A stretch of DNA of 27,771 bases from Nemertoderma westbladi (Eukaryota; Xenacoelomorpha; Nemertodermatida; Nemertodermatidae): NCBI GenBank assembly GCA_032718475.1, contig JAUCBJ010000233.1, positions 1 through 27,771 of the forward strand, written 5' to 3'. The notes beneath the pieces are model-generated. The model saw only the letters and a list, made by a program, of their open reading frames with translations. It was not told where the DNA came from and searched no databases. This document shows, piece by piece, positions 9,616 to 20,589 of this stretch. The first letter of the stretch is position 1. The number at the start of each line of letters is the position of its first letter. The translations under genes and the position numbers were made by a program.

Positions 9616-12569
9616 TGTGAGTTCCTCCCTAGAGTTGCGGTTCTTTGCGTTGGTGATAGCGGTGGCGGAGTTTATGTTATTTTACAGTAAAATGGTCAGT
9701 AATGGTTGACCGATGCGCCTGTAAATAGCCTCTCGTCAACAAGTCAACCCCACCGACTAGCGGTACTGGCTGTTTTTGCTGACGGGGCTCTGTCGAACAA
9801 CGCGTCCCTGATAGCAGTAAAGGGGGTCTCTTTATTGAGAGGCAGTATTATTATTGCCGCGGAACTGCCCCAACTCATCACCTCTCCCACTCTCGCTCTC
9901 CGACGAAAATGAACATAAAATCAACATACACCAACCCACTACCCTATACTACACCGCGACACCCACCCACACCTACGATCTGAAAGATTGTACCCAATAC
10001 AAAAAAACAGGATAAGTTGAATCATACAACTAAAGCGGTAAGCTTGCAAGACGAATGCATGATTTACTGAGAATATCGGTCATAATCTCACTTCATGGAA
10101 TACTGTACATAATTGTACAAAACTTTTACTAAATTAATTGCAATGCTCACCTATCATTTCGCGAGTGTCAATACATACTCTTACATACTCATGCATGTTA
10201 AAAATTAAGGTATAATTGGTACTGTACAAATCTGACAAATACTGGGATTGTAATTCAACTAGCATGATATAAACTAACGAACAAATTGGCAATTAATATG
10301 GCTGATATTTACTTCTTTTTCATGTATATTTTTCAGAAATATTTCAATTGCATTAATTTACATATTTCCAGTCCCTTTCATCCCATTTTACCAAATTTTT
10401 TACTTTCAGGGATTTTAATTTCCATGCGGTATAGGGTTCCGCAACTTTTAGTGGCAACACTAGAGACATCTAACCCAGGGTAGGGTATTCCTTAAATACC
10501 CCCTGTAGGTGTTGGGCTGGGCTCCTATGGGTAAGATACAGCATAGCGCACTACCCAACTAACAAATTTCCAACTAAATCTTCCATTTTTTTTTTCTCTA
10601 AAACGCTCAAACTACCGTCCCAACTTCAGAAAAACAGAATAAAATTGGATTAGTTAGTAATATATACTATTACTATTTAATGCAGGTTCCATACCTATAA
10701 TGATAACGGACAATATCTCTCCTAAATACACAACAAAACAATCCATCTAAACACTATTCCCCTACCAATTAACAGATTACCAATACATCTCACTATACCA
10801 CATCAAAAATCAATGTCACACCACCACTGCCTTTTCATTACATTTATAATGATATCAACAACCCAAAGATACCCCATTTGCTATCATCTTATTGATAAAG
10901 CGCGATTTTATACCTCTGTTATAAGATAGAATTATGGAGATAAATTTATACCCCTGTTATATTGAATATTCACCAAGAACAAACCAACAACATCTATGGG
11001 AAAATTTTAAAACGAATAAACATGTCAACTGTTGATTTATGACTCCAGCTAATGGACTATAATAAACAAACACCAGTGACTCTTGAATTACAGACTTTCC
11101 AACCACCACGCAATGCTCCCATTCCTACACCATTAATGAAACACCGACCTTAGGATTAGCCTTCCCTCCATTCCCCACACGGCGGGCAGCATTATTAGTC
11201 CTTCAGAATATATATCCCCTCACCCTCTATCACTATGTCTACTACTAACCATTAAACACCCCCTCCCCCCCCTCACCCCACCTCTAGGTCTACTACTAAC
11301 CACTAACGGGTAGTTGTGCGTGGTAGAACCGCCGTGACTCATCCTCAGAGGATGTGGTGATTGGCAGGTTGACGCCTGTAGCATTATATATATATATATT
11401 ACAGTAAAATAGATGATATTGGAAAATTTGTTGTGATTACATTAACAAACATATAAACGTAACGTCAAATGCCGCGGATGTATTAACGATCAAACAGGAA
11501 AGAACAGGAGAACTTAAATATCAAACATTTACAATTTTAACTTCCCTATCCCCAGCGTTGGCTTATTTAAGAGATATTCTTAGCTTCAGGTAACTTTATA
11601 AGCCTCTCACGAACCTCCACAATATCACATACAAACTAGGCTAATCCCAAGCCCAGAATGATACACATCAAAAGAATCGGAAGCATTAGAAAGTGGGATA
11701 GATATAGAGACACCTTGAACTAATTATAATCTTAGTACTACCTCTATACCTACCCTACCTACATAGGGATATAAAATTATACTTTGTAACTTTCTAATAA
11801 TATTATTTACCGGTATTTATTTAACATTCATTCTCATTAACCCCAACTAATTGGGGAACGGAGGGTGATCAGCACCCCTGGGCGTGCACGCCCATTGTTA
11901 GATGCCCATTGTATTTCCTGATTGAATCCAGTGGGATGCGCGTTTTATTAGACAAGAACACGATTTTGTTTTTCTGTCAAGGCACAGAACGTGTGATCAA
12001 TAAACGTATATATCAATGATAAAAAAACACGACTCGCAAATAATCACCGCTGAAATATAATATATAGCTATACTATTTACGGATTAGTAGTAAATATACA
12101 ATTAATTCAATATTAATTCCACAACATGATCATGTTGAGCCATTATAGTCAAATACAATAATATATATTCCTGAGGATACATAATATAAAACCGTCAAAC
12201 CAGTGTCAGCAGTACTGAAGGAATAGCACGTATACTGTGTACACAGCATAATATAACTTACCAAGAAAATACAATACAAAGTTAATATGAAATATTACAC
12301 GGTTACACTAACTATATACTCAATATTACGGTAATCATAATATTAAGAAGGGTCTTTCACCATATACGTGGATAATAATGTGAGTCTGTTTACGGTATGG
12401 CTATTTCAGCCAACACGGGCGTCTTCAATTCAATTTTTCGTATAACGGCTACAACTTTTGCGCACGGACACGCACACACCCGCCTTGCCTCTTCCATTTT
12501 TAACACAATAATGCTTGGTACCTATTTTAAATTCGCAGTTTCTAATTTTATTTATTTTTTAATAACATT
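9616..12569. other. Non-coding intergenic region
   Basis: No convincing gene. Short frames such as 9706-9912 have no recognisable domain. Minor structures: a 7-bp stem GGGTATT/AATACCC at 10483-10501; a repeated TTTATACC(T/C)CTGTTAT block near 10907-10963; two copies of TCTACTACTAACCA about 51 bp apart near 11238 and 11289; a short hairpin CATCCTC-A-GAGGATG at 11340-11354; a TA run near 11385-11398; and a perfect 16-bp palindrome CAACATGATCATGTTG at 12122-12137. Confidence 0.5.
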
Positions 12570-12580
12570 ATTATTAATGT
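12570..12580. repeat. Target-site duplication of LINE A, left copy
   Basis: ATTATTAATGT directly abuts the CTA-triplet run that marks the 3' end of the minus-strand LINE. The same 11 bases occur at 16344-16354, just beyond where the 5' end is expected. Because the sequence is AT-rich a chance match is possible, but its exact position against the tail makes it persuasive. Confidence 0.7.
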
Positions 12581-12626
12581 ACTACTACTACTACTAGGAT
12601 CGGCATGCTGCATTGCAGCTGCATTT

Positions 12627-13970
12627 TTATGAATGCTGTGCCGGCTTGTCGATAAAATTGCGCCGCCACAACTCCCTATCACCCATGACATTTGCTAGAT
12701 CATCCGCATCTTCAAGGCCAGTGTCCTTTAAGATGCGTCTCAAGAAAGTCATGGGCTGTCCACCATGCTTATTCACTCCATGAGGCTGACAAAGTACAAG
12801 ATTATGCACAGGCTGGTCCTCACGGCGAAAGCAATGTCCTGCAAAGCGGAGGCGATTTTGTTCTAGTGTCAAGCTTGGGGGAACCAATGCGACACCTCCA
12901 ATGTTATATAGTGTCTGGTTGGAGATGTGTGCATTGTACTTGACACAATGAACCCGGCGTAGCATTCTTGTGAATGTGCCATCCAGAGATTTGGTGTCCT
13001 CGGCAGTTAGAGCCCAGCATAGACTCCCATAGAGGAGTACTGGAACTACCGCTGCTCTAAATAATCGGACCTTAAGTTTCCGATTAATTCTCGGTGACTT
13101 CCAAATCCTGGAAAGCCTACTCAAGGCTGCCCATGCGTTTCCCTTGCGTATTCGAAGGTCCTCACCTGACTTCCGGATTCATGATCCCAGGTAACAGAAG
13201 TCGTCCACATGCTCAAGCATACCATCTTTTGAGGTTATGCTCATCCGATCAGAGACTTGCTGAGGACTTTCAAAGTTAACTGTCAGAATTTTGGTCTTTC
13301 CGGAGTTAATAAAAAGACCAACACTAGAAGCAGCATGTTCTAATGAGCTGAGTAGCCGTGGGCTCCCTCTAGTGATTCTGAGAGTACTCCTAAGTCATCA
13401 GCAAAGTCTAGATCAGTTAGGTACTTGGCAGGATTTCCTCGACTTCTGCAGCCAATAGGTGGAGTTATCATCACCCCATCATCATTATGATGATCTAAGG
13501 ACATGCGTAGAACATAGTCAACCACAATTATGAACAAGAATGGTGCAAGTGTGCCTCCCTGGAGGACGCCCCATAACACTTCAAATGGTTCTGTGTCACC
13601 GTCAACAGTAGACACAAATGTTGTCGAACCATCGTATACTGATCTGATTGCTGCAATAATTTCATCAGGAATCCCATATAATGAAAGTATACTGAACATA
13701 CGTGAACGAGAGACTGAAATCAAAGGCCTTGAAGAAATCAACAAAGATAACAGCCAGATGCCTGTCTTTCTTTTTTGATAACTCTTAAATTATCCTTCTA
13801 AGTGCCAAAATGGGCTCCATGGTCCCACGACCTTTACGGAACCCATTCTGATTTCCACGGAGCAGTCTCTCAATGGGATCCCTGGTGCGATTTAATAGAA
13901 TTCTATTGTATAGCTTTACAGCAATCGATATCAATGAGATTCCCCGAAAAGAACCATAGAGTGTTAGGTT
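12627..13970 (-). pseudogene. LINE A reverse transcriptase C-terminal part, broken
   Basis: Continues the pol frame of LINE A beyond a deletion. The RT core is recognisable: LDFADDLG is the catalytic box, with GVLQGGTLAPF upstream and the FRKGRGT region before it. After RT comes the C-terminal domain found in many animal endonuclease/RT elements (CWAL, RMLRRVHC, GDRELWRRNF). Relative to LINE C it has a GAA-to-TAA stop at 13785-13787, a one-base insertion near 13717-13719, a one-base deletion near 13359, and a TGG-to-TGA stop at 13179-13181. The last open stretch runs to the TAA at 12627. None of these pieces could make an active enzyme. Confidence 0.9.
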
Positions 13971-15694
13971 GCAACTGACACCAACTTATATGTTTTCATT
14001 TCTTGTGGGACTCTTGTTGTTCGGTACATGTCTACTATGATGGGATAGATGAGCATTAAACACTCAGGTATTTTAAAGACCTCAGGGGGAACACCATCTA
14101 CTCCACTGGCACGATTGGTCTTAATGCCCTTTGCAGCAGCCTGCACTTCTGCAAAGGAGATATCGCCAATGGGAATATCTGTGACTACAGACTCAGACAC
14201 TTTTACTTCTATAAAGTTATCAGGCAATACCCTGTCATTATTGAGGAGTTTTTCAAAGTGGGCCTTCCAACCATTGAGGCGATCGGCTGGTGATTCAGCC
14301 TTAACCTTGGCGGTTGGTTGGCTTTTCCGCCTAGTAAGCAGGTTGATCGATTGCCATGCTTGGGATGATTGCCTGCTGTCATCAGCATCATTGATGGCAT
14401 CAACCTGTTGGTTTATTAGCTCCTGTAGATTAACAGAGTACTGCCTGTTCAGGGACCTAGGTGCAGCCTTCCTTAATGGCATTCTTGGCCGCTGTAGTTT
14501 GTTTGAGTCGGGACTTTTTCTGCGCCTTATAGAGGTCATTTCGGCACTTCTGAATTTTGATTTTGTCCAGGGGGCCCTTTTCCTGTTTCGAGGGTATACA
14601 GGAACTGGTTCTGCAGCTGCTAACTTGACTGCTTCTGTGAAGGCAGTATAGCCCTCACAGTGATCTGCCGCCTCAGAGGCAAGAACCTCATACCTGTTGC
14701 TCAGCTGTAGTGTGAAGCTGGATCTCACACTTGGCTGTTGCAACAGAGAGGACCAGTCATGCCACGGCAAGGCAGATTTCGTTGTTCTGCTAGCACGCAG
14801 ACTAAGTCTTACCTTGGCCACAATAAGGCGCTGATCACTGGAGAAGGGACGAAGTGTAAATGCATTAAAGTCTTGTATAGAGCTCCTGTATTTCCTACGA
14901 AACAGAATATGGTCTATCTGGGACTTGTGACCACTGGGTCCACTATGAGTCCATAGCTTTCCAGTTCGCTTCTTGAACTGGGTTCCAACCGAAAACAATC
15001 CATTTCCAGAGATAAAATCCTGAAGATGGACGGAATTTCGGTTAACACTATTGCTATAGACCCAGGGCGATGTAGGTGATTGATGCAGACTTGCATTAAA
15101 GTCTCCCATGAATGTTAAGAATGCATGCTGATCCACTCTATCAGTAGCTTCTTGTAGATTGTGGTAGAAATTTTCCACCTCCTCTACAGGGGCAACACTA
15201 GTTGGAGAGTAGCACACAATCAGAACCACCTTAGGAAACTTCTTAGCCAGTCTTCCAGAACATAAGAAGTGGCAACGGATGATGCGGTTAGAGATTTGGT
15301 CTATTTTGTCCAATGCTGCATGTGCAGTTGGATTCATCAATAGACCAATTCCACCATTGCCACTATCATCTGCTGACGCGAGGGCGAGTCGCCAACCGCC
15401 CCCCATGTCCTTAATCAGAACCTCATCAGTCTGTCCAGTCTGCATTCGGTGCTCTTGAACACCCACTGCGCTAAGAGAAAGCTTATCTGCCAAGGCAGTC
15501 AGCTCACCTAGTCGCATTGGGGACCCGAGTGTTAGGGTATTTAATGAGGCTAGTCTAGTGACTTGCCTAAGATTCACCAATGGCTTTGTTGGTCGGGGTG
15601 GAACATGAGAGTAGCCTCCAACTCCAGAATCCCTCTTCCCGGACCTCACTATCTGGCCTCCCTGGTGACCCAGGGTTTGGGCCAGAAAGGTCAT
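13964..15694 (-). pseudogene. LINE A ORF2 N-terminal part: AP endonuclease and start of RT
   Basis: Residues of about 50-300 form an exonuclease-endonuclease-phosphatase domain that would nick target DNA for target-primed reverse transcription. QEHRM carries the catalytic Glu, MGDFNASL the Asp/Asn pair, and SQIDHILF the IDH motif. The final catalytic motif reads SSDQR, where the family normally has SDH, so His is replaced by Gln in this copy. The RT N-terminus begins near residue 500 (NRASGVDGVPPEVF). The frame ends early because about 10 bp present in LINE C are missing near 13972. The ATG at 15694 follows an in-frame TGA 15 nt upstream, so it is the first usable start in this frame. Confidence 0.9.
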
Positions 15695-15911
15695 CAGGAA
15701 AGGGACTCAAAGAATTGTTGGCTTCTCTCTCTCCAGTAGGGGGTGAGACAGGCAGCCGGTCAGGAGATAGCTGACGCCTGTGAGGCCGATTGTGTCCGGT
15801 AATTCCACTGGCCTCTAGTGGCCGGACCTCCGCATTACTAATGCAATCCATGACCATAGTGGGGGGTTGGGGGTGCTTTTTTGCCGAGTCAGCTCTCGGG
15901 GCAAATACCAC
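15567..15911 (-). CDS. Short proline-rich frame at the 5' end of LINE A
   Basis: A 114-codon frame rich in Pro, Ser and Arg that overlaps the start of the endonuclease frame by about 130 nt in another phase. It could be a short ORF1, or the original N-terminus of ORF2 displaced by an old frameshift. I recognise no domain: no zinc knuckle, no RRM and no clear coiled coil. The only other copies here are 5'-truncated, so the window gives no intact comparison. Confidence 0.35.
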   Translation of the reverse strand: MVFAPRADSAKKHPQPPTMVMDCISNAEVRPLEASGITGHNRPHRRQLSPDRLPVSPPTGEREANNSLSPFPDDLSGPNPGSPGRPDSEVREEGFWSWRLLSCSTPTNKAIGES

Positions 15912-16343
15912 ACCCTGGTTTGCCGTTCCACAGGGTGGGTGTCGCAGTGGAGTCAGATATGAGGCCCATCACCTATATCTACTTTGGCGCACATGACCCA
16001 CCATTGGCTGTGCAGCTCATCTGCTGGGTCATGCCCTGTACCCCTGCTGCCAGGTGCAGGTTGCAGTGAAGTGCACTCAGAGTGGACATGATAACACTCT
16101 ACTCCTGACCAGCCATTGGTAAATCACCATCTGCCTGGCCAGGCCATATACCCCTGCAGCCAAGTATATGGGTCCTTAATCCAGGACCAAGGGCGTCCTT
16201 ATCCCAGAACGAAGGGGGTCCTAGTTACAGGACCAGATTTGCCCTAGTAAGAGGGTCTATGCAGCTACAGGTGGCACCTCCTTTATGCTGCATGGAGGTG
16301 GCAAGTTTTCTTGATCAATGACCTAGAATACCTGACGTGACAC
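15912..16343 (-). other. 5' untranslated region of LINE A
   Basis: More GC-rich than the surrounding DNA, and it ends where the right-hand target duplication begins. It contains several loosely repeated phrases (GGTCCTxAxxxCAGGACCA around 16160-16240, CAGGCCATATACCCCTGC around 16010-16160). It should carry the element's internal promoter, but no known promoter motif is evident. Confidence 0.55.
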
Positions 16344-16354
16344 ATTATTAATGT
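16344..16354. repeat. Target-site duplication of LINE A, right copy
   Basis: ATTATTAATGT again, identical to 12570-12580. Its position sets the 5' end of LINE A and implies a full-length insertion of about 3.76 kb. Confidence 0.7.
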
Positions 16355-17132
16355 AAATATACAGCTGAAGGCGCCCTTGATGGGTACAATAGCCTGCCAT
16401 ACGGTAAACAACCCCTCATTTTTAATAATATCCATGTGGTGACACACCCTTCTTAATATAAGATTACCTACATTTAATACGTATACGCAACCAGCAGCGC
16501 CGTTTCGGTCAATTCCAACCCAACAACACCATCCACTGGAACTTATAAATATAGTGACGTAATTCAGTGACACGGGAAGTGAGCAGGCACACAATTTAGT
16601 GTTTGGACAATATCTATCAAGACCCACTAGTTTAGTTTAACATTTATTTTATTGAACAACGAGGTTTACCCAATTGGGCAACAAGCATAATGCTTATAGG
16701 CACCCTTTTCAGACAACAAGACAAAAAAGTAAGATGGACAAAATATATTCTAATCATCATTAAAACTCTTAATTGAGCATAATTATTAATAACACAATCA
16801 AAAACCACAAACAAAAACCCCTATAGGAAATAGGAGGATGGGAAACACTGGAAAGGATTAATGCTCACTGAGTTTAGTTTCATAAAGGAAATCAATTACT
16901 CTATCTCAAACAATTTATCTTACTCTCTGTATAATATTTATATTGAAAACGTATAAGTACGAACACACAGCTCTCCTCCCGCCGCACGGAAGATATTAGG
17001 AAAACCATTAAAAACACAAACAACTATTACTTGACAAAGAAAGTTCGACTGTCCATTGTCGATTTAAGAGACAGGGGGGAAACTGGTCGCAAATCCCATC
17101 TTGGCGAATTAATATCCCGCCTCAATGTTAGT
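16355..17132. other. Non-coding intergenic region
   Basis: AT-rich sequence with no convincing gene or RNA. The phrase GGCGAATTAATATCCCGCCTC near 17103-17123 resembles one at about 19917-19937, hinting at another diverged dispersed repeat. Confidence 0.45.
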
Positions 17133-17190
17133 CTCAATTTAGGGAAAGGATCAGGTTACAGTGGCACGTTATTTTAACCAAAACAATAAA
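17133..17190 (+). repeat. Dispersed 58-bp motif, copy 1
   Basis: Runs from CTCAATTTAGGGAAAGG, through CAGGTTACAG, to AACCAAAACAATAAA. The same order of blocks occurs at 20466-20522 and 20533-20589, and the terminal ACCAAAACAATAAA block also ends the larger dispersed repeat at 9420 and 20650. This suggests a shared transposable-element end. Confidence 0.6.
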
Positions 17191-17285
17191 CTAAGCACAA
17201 TAGAACAGGTTACAGTTTTATTTTTGAGAGTAATCAGCTGTTATTTGCGTCCAAATTCACCTGGAGAGGGATGAATTTTGGCTAG

Positions 17286-17737
17286 AGTTCCGCCCATCCC
17301 CCCATTTTAATTTTATATCAAAATGTACATACAAGTTTCTAGCTGTTAACTTTTAGTATTTGTGTAAAGTGTTCTAGAAAATTTCATAATAGATTTTTTA
17401 ATTATGATCTAGAAAAGGTTATATTTTGTTCAAGATCATTTTTAAAAGGTGGAAATTTTTTACTTTGCATGTAACAAAATATTCTAGAATGCCATGTTTC
17501 ATTAGATACTGTCCTGCATCTTTAATTTTTTGACAAAATAAAACTGTGCTTAAAAATAGCTAGTAAATTGTTTTTAAAACACAAGCTTGACAAAAAATAA
17601 TAGCTACCATAAAAAATAAATATATTTCTTTGCCGCGGGATATGTTCTAGAACATTAATATACCGGTATGTAAAAAAAACGGCTTAAAAATAGCTTGTAA
17701 AAATATATATCTGAATATGGGGGGGACGGGCGGAACT
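17286..17737. mobile_element. MITE-like element with inverted termini
   Basis: The left end AGTTCCGCCCATCCCCCC (17286) is mirrored at the right end by GGGGGGGACGGGCGGAACT (ending 17737). Symmetry extends inward: TTCTAGAA lies 86 bp from the left end (17372-17379) and 85 bp from the right end (17645-17652), with a further copy at 17482-17489. A direct subrepeat GCTTAAAAATAGCT occurs at 17548 and 17682. The interior is AT-rich and non-coding. I could not find a clean target duplication, so the class assignment is tentative. Confidence 0.55.
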
Positions 17738-17765
17738 GTTGCCTACATTTTTATTGCGTCAAGTT

Positions 17766-17784
17766 CCCCCCCCCCCCCCCCCCC
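17766..17784. repeat. C19 homopolymer tract
   Basis: Nineteen consecutive C on the plus strand, 28 bp beyond the MITE-like element. The G-rich complement could form a quadruplex, and assembly length errors are likely here. Confidence 0.95.
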
Positions 17785-18062
17785 ATCTATCTGCGATTTA
17801 AATAACTTTTTTGTCGCTAGCTAGGCTTGCAAATAATCTCCAATAGACACATCCTTCCAAAAGTAGCACATAGCGTAAATGCTGCCGAAAATTAACAAGT
17901 CTGGAATTCGGGTACAAAGCTACAACGCGCGAAATCGCGCAAAAGTCCGCATCTAAAAACGCACGAACTGTCTCCTTGAATGACTTACTACCAACCCGAA
18001 TCATGCTTTTAAGTTTAAATTAAACAAAGTTTACAAAACAAAAATGTTTTCTTCTTCGAAAA
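17785..18062. other. Non-coding stretch, possible SINE body
   Basis: No gene is convincing. It lies downstream (in minus-strand sense) of the tRNA-like promoter candidate at 18075-18145 and could be the body of the same element, but no second copy is in this window to test this. Confidence 0.3.
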
Positions 18063-18074
18063 ACATAATATTTG

Positions 18075-18145
18075 AATGTGGGATTGAACCCGGTATCTCG
18101 AATTCCAAGTCAAAAGCTCTACAAAGTGAGCAAAAGCGCCATACT
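18075..18145 (-). repeat. tRNA-like sequence, candidate SINE promoter
   Basis: On the minus strand GCTCACTTTGTAGAGC resembles a tRNA D-arm and A box, and about 24 nt later comes GGGTTCAATCC, a close match to the Pol III B box. The anticodon arm folds poorly (wobble pairs and an 8-nt loop) and I see no clean acceptor stem, so a functional tRNA is unlikely. A tRNA-derived SINE head or tRNA pseudogene fits better. Confidence 0.4.
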
Positions 18146-18262
18146 GTATAGCAAGTGGGCACAAGCCAAGTGGAAATCAACAACCAACAACAACAATAAA
18201 CTGAGTGAGTATGGTTACTAAAGGTCCGGTACGCGGCCAAAAAATGCCCTAAGAACATTATA

Positions 18263-18305
18263 TACTGGTGTCGGTACTATATATATATACCGGTGTCGGT
18301 ACTAT
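18263..18305 (+). repeat. Short direct duplication with TA run
   Basis: TACTGGTGTCGGTACTAT and TACCGGTGTCGGTACTAT lie 25 bp apart, joined by a TA run. It is a simple local duplication with no visible function. Confidence 0.7.
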
Positions 18306-20422
18306 TGCCGTCGCATGTCTAATTTTCGTATTCTTCTGCCAATTTTAGAAGAAATAGGCCAAGGCTTAAAATAAAATTAAAATTTTATTTTCTTAAAATT
18401 TTATGAATAATAATCATGGTAATTATTGGAGGACTACAGTCGGGGAGGTTTAGCTAGGTCATTGTCATGGCCTGTTGTTCAGTTGTTTAGATGGCCTTGA
18501 AATATACCTGTACCAATTTTGAGCGAGCGTTGCCTACAATAATCTTACGCTAATTTGCGCGACCTAGTGGCGTAGAGTGTTTCATTCAAAGCGAGTATCA
18601 CGAATATGGCTAGAATTTATCATTACTTAATATCAACAATCAGCGTAGATGAATAGGATAATAAAACAAACCTCGTATGTGCAATGGAGCCGAAATCGTT
18701 TCAACAACACTTCAGAAACAAACTACAACGATGTCTTGGTTCATGTTTACAAGTAAAAGCAATAGCAATTCCACTCATGCATATACTGTACTCCGTATAT
18801 ACTAATAGCAAGCTCAAACTTTATACAACATTTTATAAGGTAACGCAAGTCGGATTGATAGAGAACACCACATTACAAGGTTTTAAGAGGAAATTTGTAA
18901 CAAAATTTTAAAAAATTAAACAAGTATATATAATTATAAATTTGATACTTAAAATTAAAATTGCCTTCATTTCCTATCTTGGCCTATAGGAAAAAGTTAC
19001 AGGATTTAAGGTTGCAACTTACTTCCCGCGTGACAAAGAGAGGAAGAGAGCACAATAAAAAATATATAAAATACTTTATTTCCCGGGAAATAAAGTACAT
19101 TATACCGGCATCACAAAATAAAAATAAATGGATGTGGTTAGCTCTTACATGTTTTAAGCCAAATTTTCGCCTTTGTACTGTAATAAATTGAAAACCAGAA
19201 TACAACGATTTATATAAATACGAAGTTTCATTAGAAAATAAATTTTTGATCATAATAAACCAATGGAATTAGTGAGCCGCAATTTCGAGATGAATGAAAG
19301 GCAATGTAAGAATAAGATTGTGGACCATAAATGTAGAATAATATTTAGAAATAAAAAAAACAGAAGAAATACGAGTTCTACAAAGTCCAAGAAAATACGG
19401 GATTAGTAGATAATAAAACTGAAGAATTAATTTTAGAGTGTTGAATGTTGTTAACTGCCATAATGTTTAAAATACCAGCTGTGCACTCTTTCCCTAGTCA
19501 GCGGACACCAAGAGTAAGGGATTAGAATGCTGAGTCCAGCAATGTGTTTAGTGGCCGGGGATGAATGCTGGTTGGTGGCATCCCTTCTCTTCCCATTCCC
19601 AAGAAGCAGCATTGGCTGGCATTTACCAAGGCCAGACACGAGCATTCCAAGCTAGAGGCACCACCTATCCATCTGGAATATTACTGTCAGTTACTAAATA
19701 ATATTGGTGTAGATTCAGATACATAATACATCTATCTATGAGCAAATAATGGGCAGACACTCTTTATTAATAACATGTTATTCAAAATTCAAAAACACAC
19801 TCACTACTCAAGGGAAAACGATACAAGGTAAACAGTATTCATGCAGTTACACTTCGCAAGTGTCAGTGCACATACATTGATGACAGAGACGGTATGGATA
19901 TTGTATAGCTCTTCTCGGCAAATTAACATCTCGTCTGGTCATTAAATACGTCGAAGTCGAAATAATATATATAACAACGAACAGTTACATTTTTATACTA
20001 TATAGTAAGCACAAAGATAAAGGCCTGCAAATATATCTTAAAGTTCAACTAGGCAAAGTAATCAATAATACTGAATAATAATAAAAATATTAGTAATAAT
20101 ATCTCTATTTTCATCGGGGATTATCTTTGTGTCTCAATTACAAATATATTTATACATTTTATTCGCATTCTTTCACATTTACTCATTATCGATTTAATGT
20201 GGGTTATTTATGAGTCAATAATGAAGCCACTGGACGGGCAGAATTAGAAATAAAGATATACAATAGAATATTGGATTATTGGTATGTCGTATTGGATATC
20301 CCGTAGAAAGTACAGGACTCCCAGACATTTCGTGTCTCTTAGAATAAAAAATATAGTGTATGGTTGGGTGCACTCTTCGACCGGAAGAAAGCTTCGACCG
20401 CAGGCAATCAGCGCCCGCGAGC
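18306..20422. other. Non-coding intergenic region
   Basis: No convincing gene, although several short open frames exist by chance. The stretch 19480-19680 is noticeably more GC-rich than its surroundings but shows no domain or repeat that I recognise. The one sharp structure is the palindrome at 19072-19097. Confidence 0.45.
19072..19097. repeat. Perfect 26-bp palindrome
   Basis: TACTTTATTTCCC is followed with no spacer by its exact reverse complement, centred on CCCGGG at 19084. A zero-loop perfect palindrome could extrude as a cruciform, or be a dyad site for a dimeric protein. Confidence 0.9.
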
Positions 20423-20465
20423 AACCTTCACCCAATAAGATTTGTGTTAGTAACCAATTTAGTTA

Positions 20466-20522
20466 CCGATTGAGGGAAAGGAGCAGGTTACAGAGACGGC
20501 TATTTCTAACCAAAACAATAAA
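20466..20522 (+). repeat. Dispersed 58-bp motif, copy 2
   Basis: CCGATTGAGGGAAAGG, then CAGGTTACAGAGACGGCT, then AACCAAAACAATAAA. It matches copy 1 at 17133-17190 in block order and spacing. Confidence 0.65.
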
Positions 20523-20532
20523 CGATATTGTT

Positions 20533-20589
20533 ACCAATTTAGGGGAAAGACCAGGTAACATAGACAGCTTTTTCTAACCAAAACAATAA
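20533..20589 (+). repeat. Dispersed 58-bp motif, copy 3
   Basis: ACCAATTTAGGGGAAAG, then CAGGTAACATAGACAGCT, then AACCAAAACAATAA. It is a tandem neighbour of copy 2. Confidence 0.65.

Larger units (their letters stand above)
12581..16343 (-). mobile_element. LINE A: full-length, decayed APE/RT non-LTR retrotransposon
   Basis: About 3.76 kb on the minus strand. It comprises a 5' untranslated region, a short proline-rich frame, an AP-endonuclease and reverse-transcriptase frame, a conserved C-terminal domain, a short 3' region with a GCTGCAATGCAGC-type hairpin, and a TAG-triplet tail (plus-strand CTA run at 12581-12596). An apparent 11-bp target duplication bounds it. Comparison with LINE C exposes at least five coding lesions, so it is not autonomous now. 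The APE plus RT layout and microsatellite tail fit RTE/CR1-like groups, but I cannot place the clade from memory. Confidence 0.9.

Noticed and set aside
9706-9912. Possible small gene in a GC-richer patch
   Set aside because: 68 codons with no homology that I recognise and no splice or promoter context. It is probably a repeat fragment.
14049-14651. A 200-codon plus-strand frame
   Set aside because: It is the antisense shadow of the LINE A endonuclease/RT frame. The equivalent antisense frame also appears opposite LINE C at 25654-26133.
18075-18145. Functional tRNA gene
   Set aside because: The B box is good, but the anticodon arm is weak and no acceptor stem closes it.
18961-19253. Short coding genes on either strand around the palindrome
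   Set aside because: The overlapping plus and minus frames have no recognisable domain and their composition fits random AT-rich DNA.
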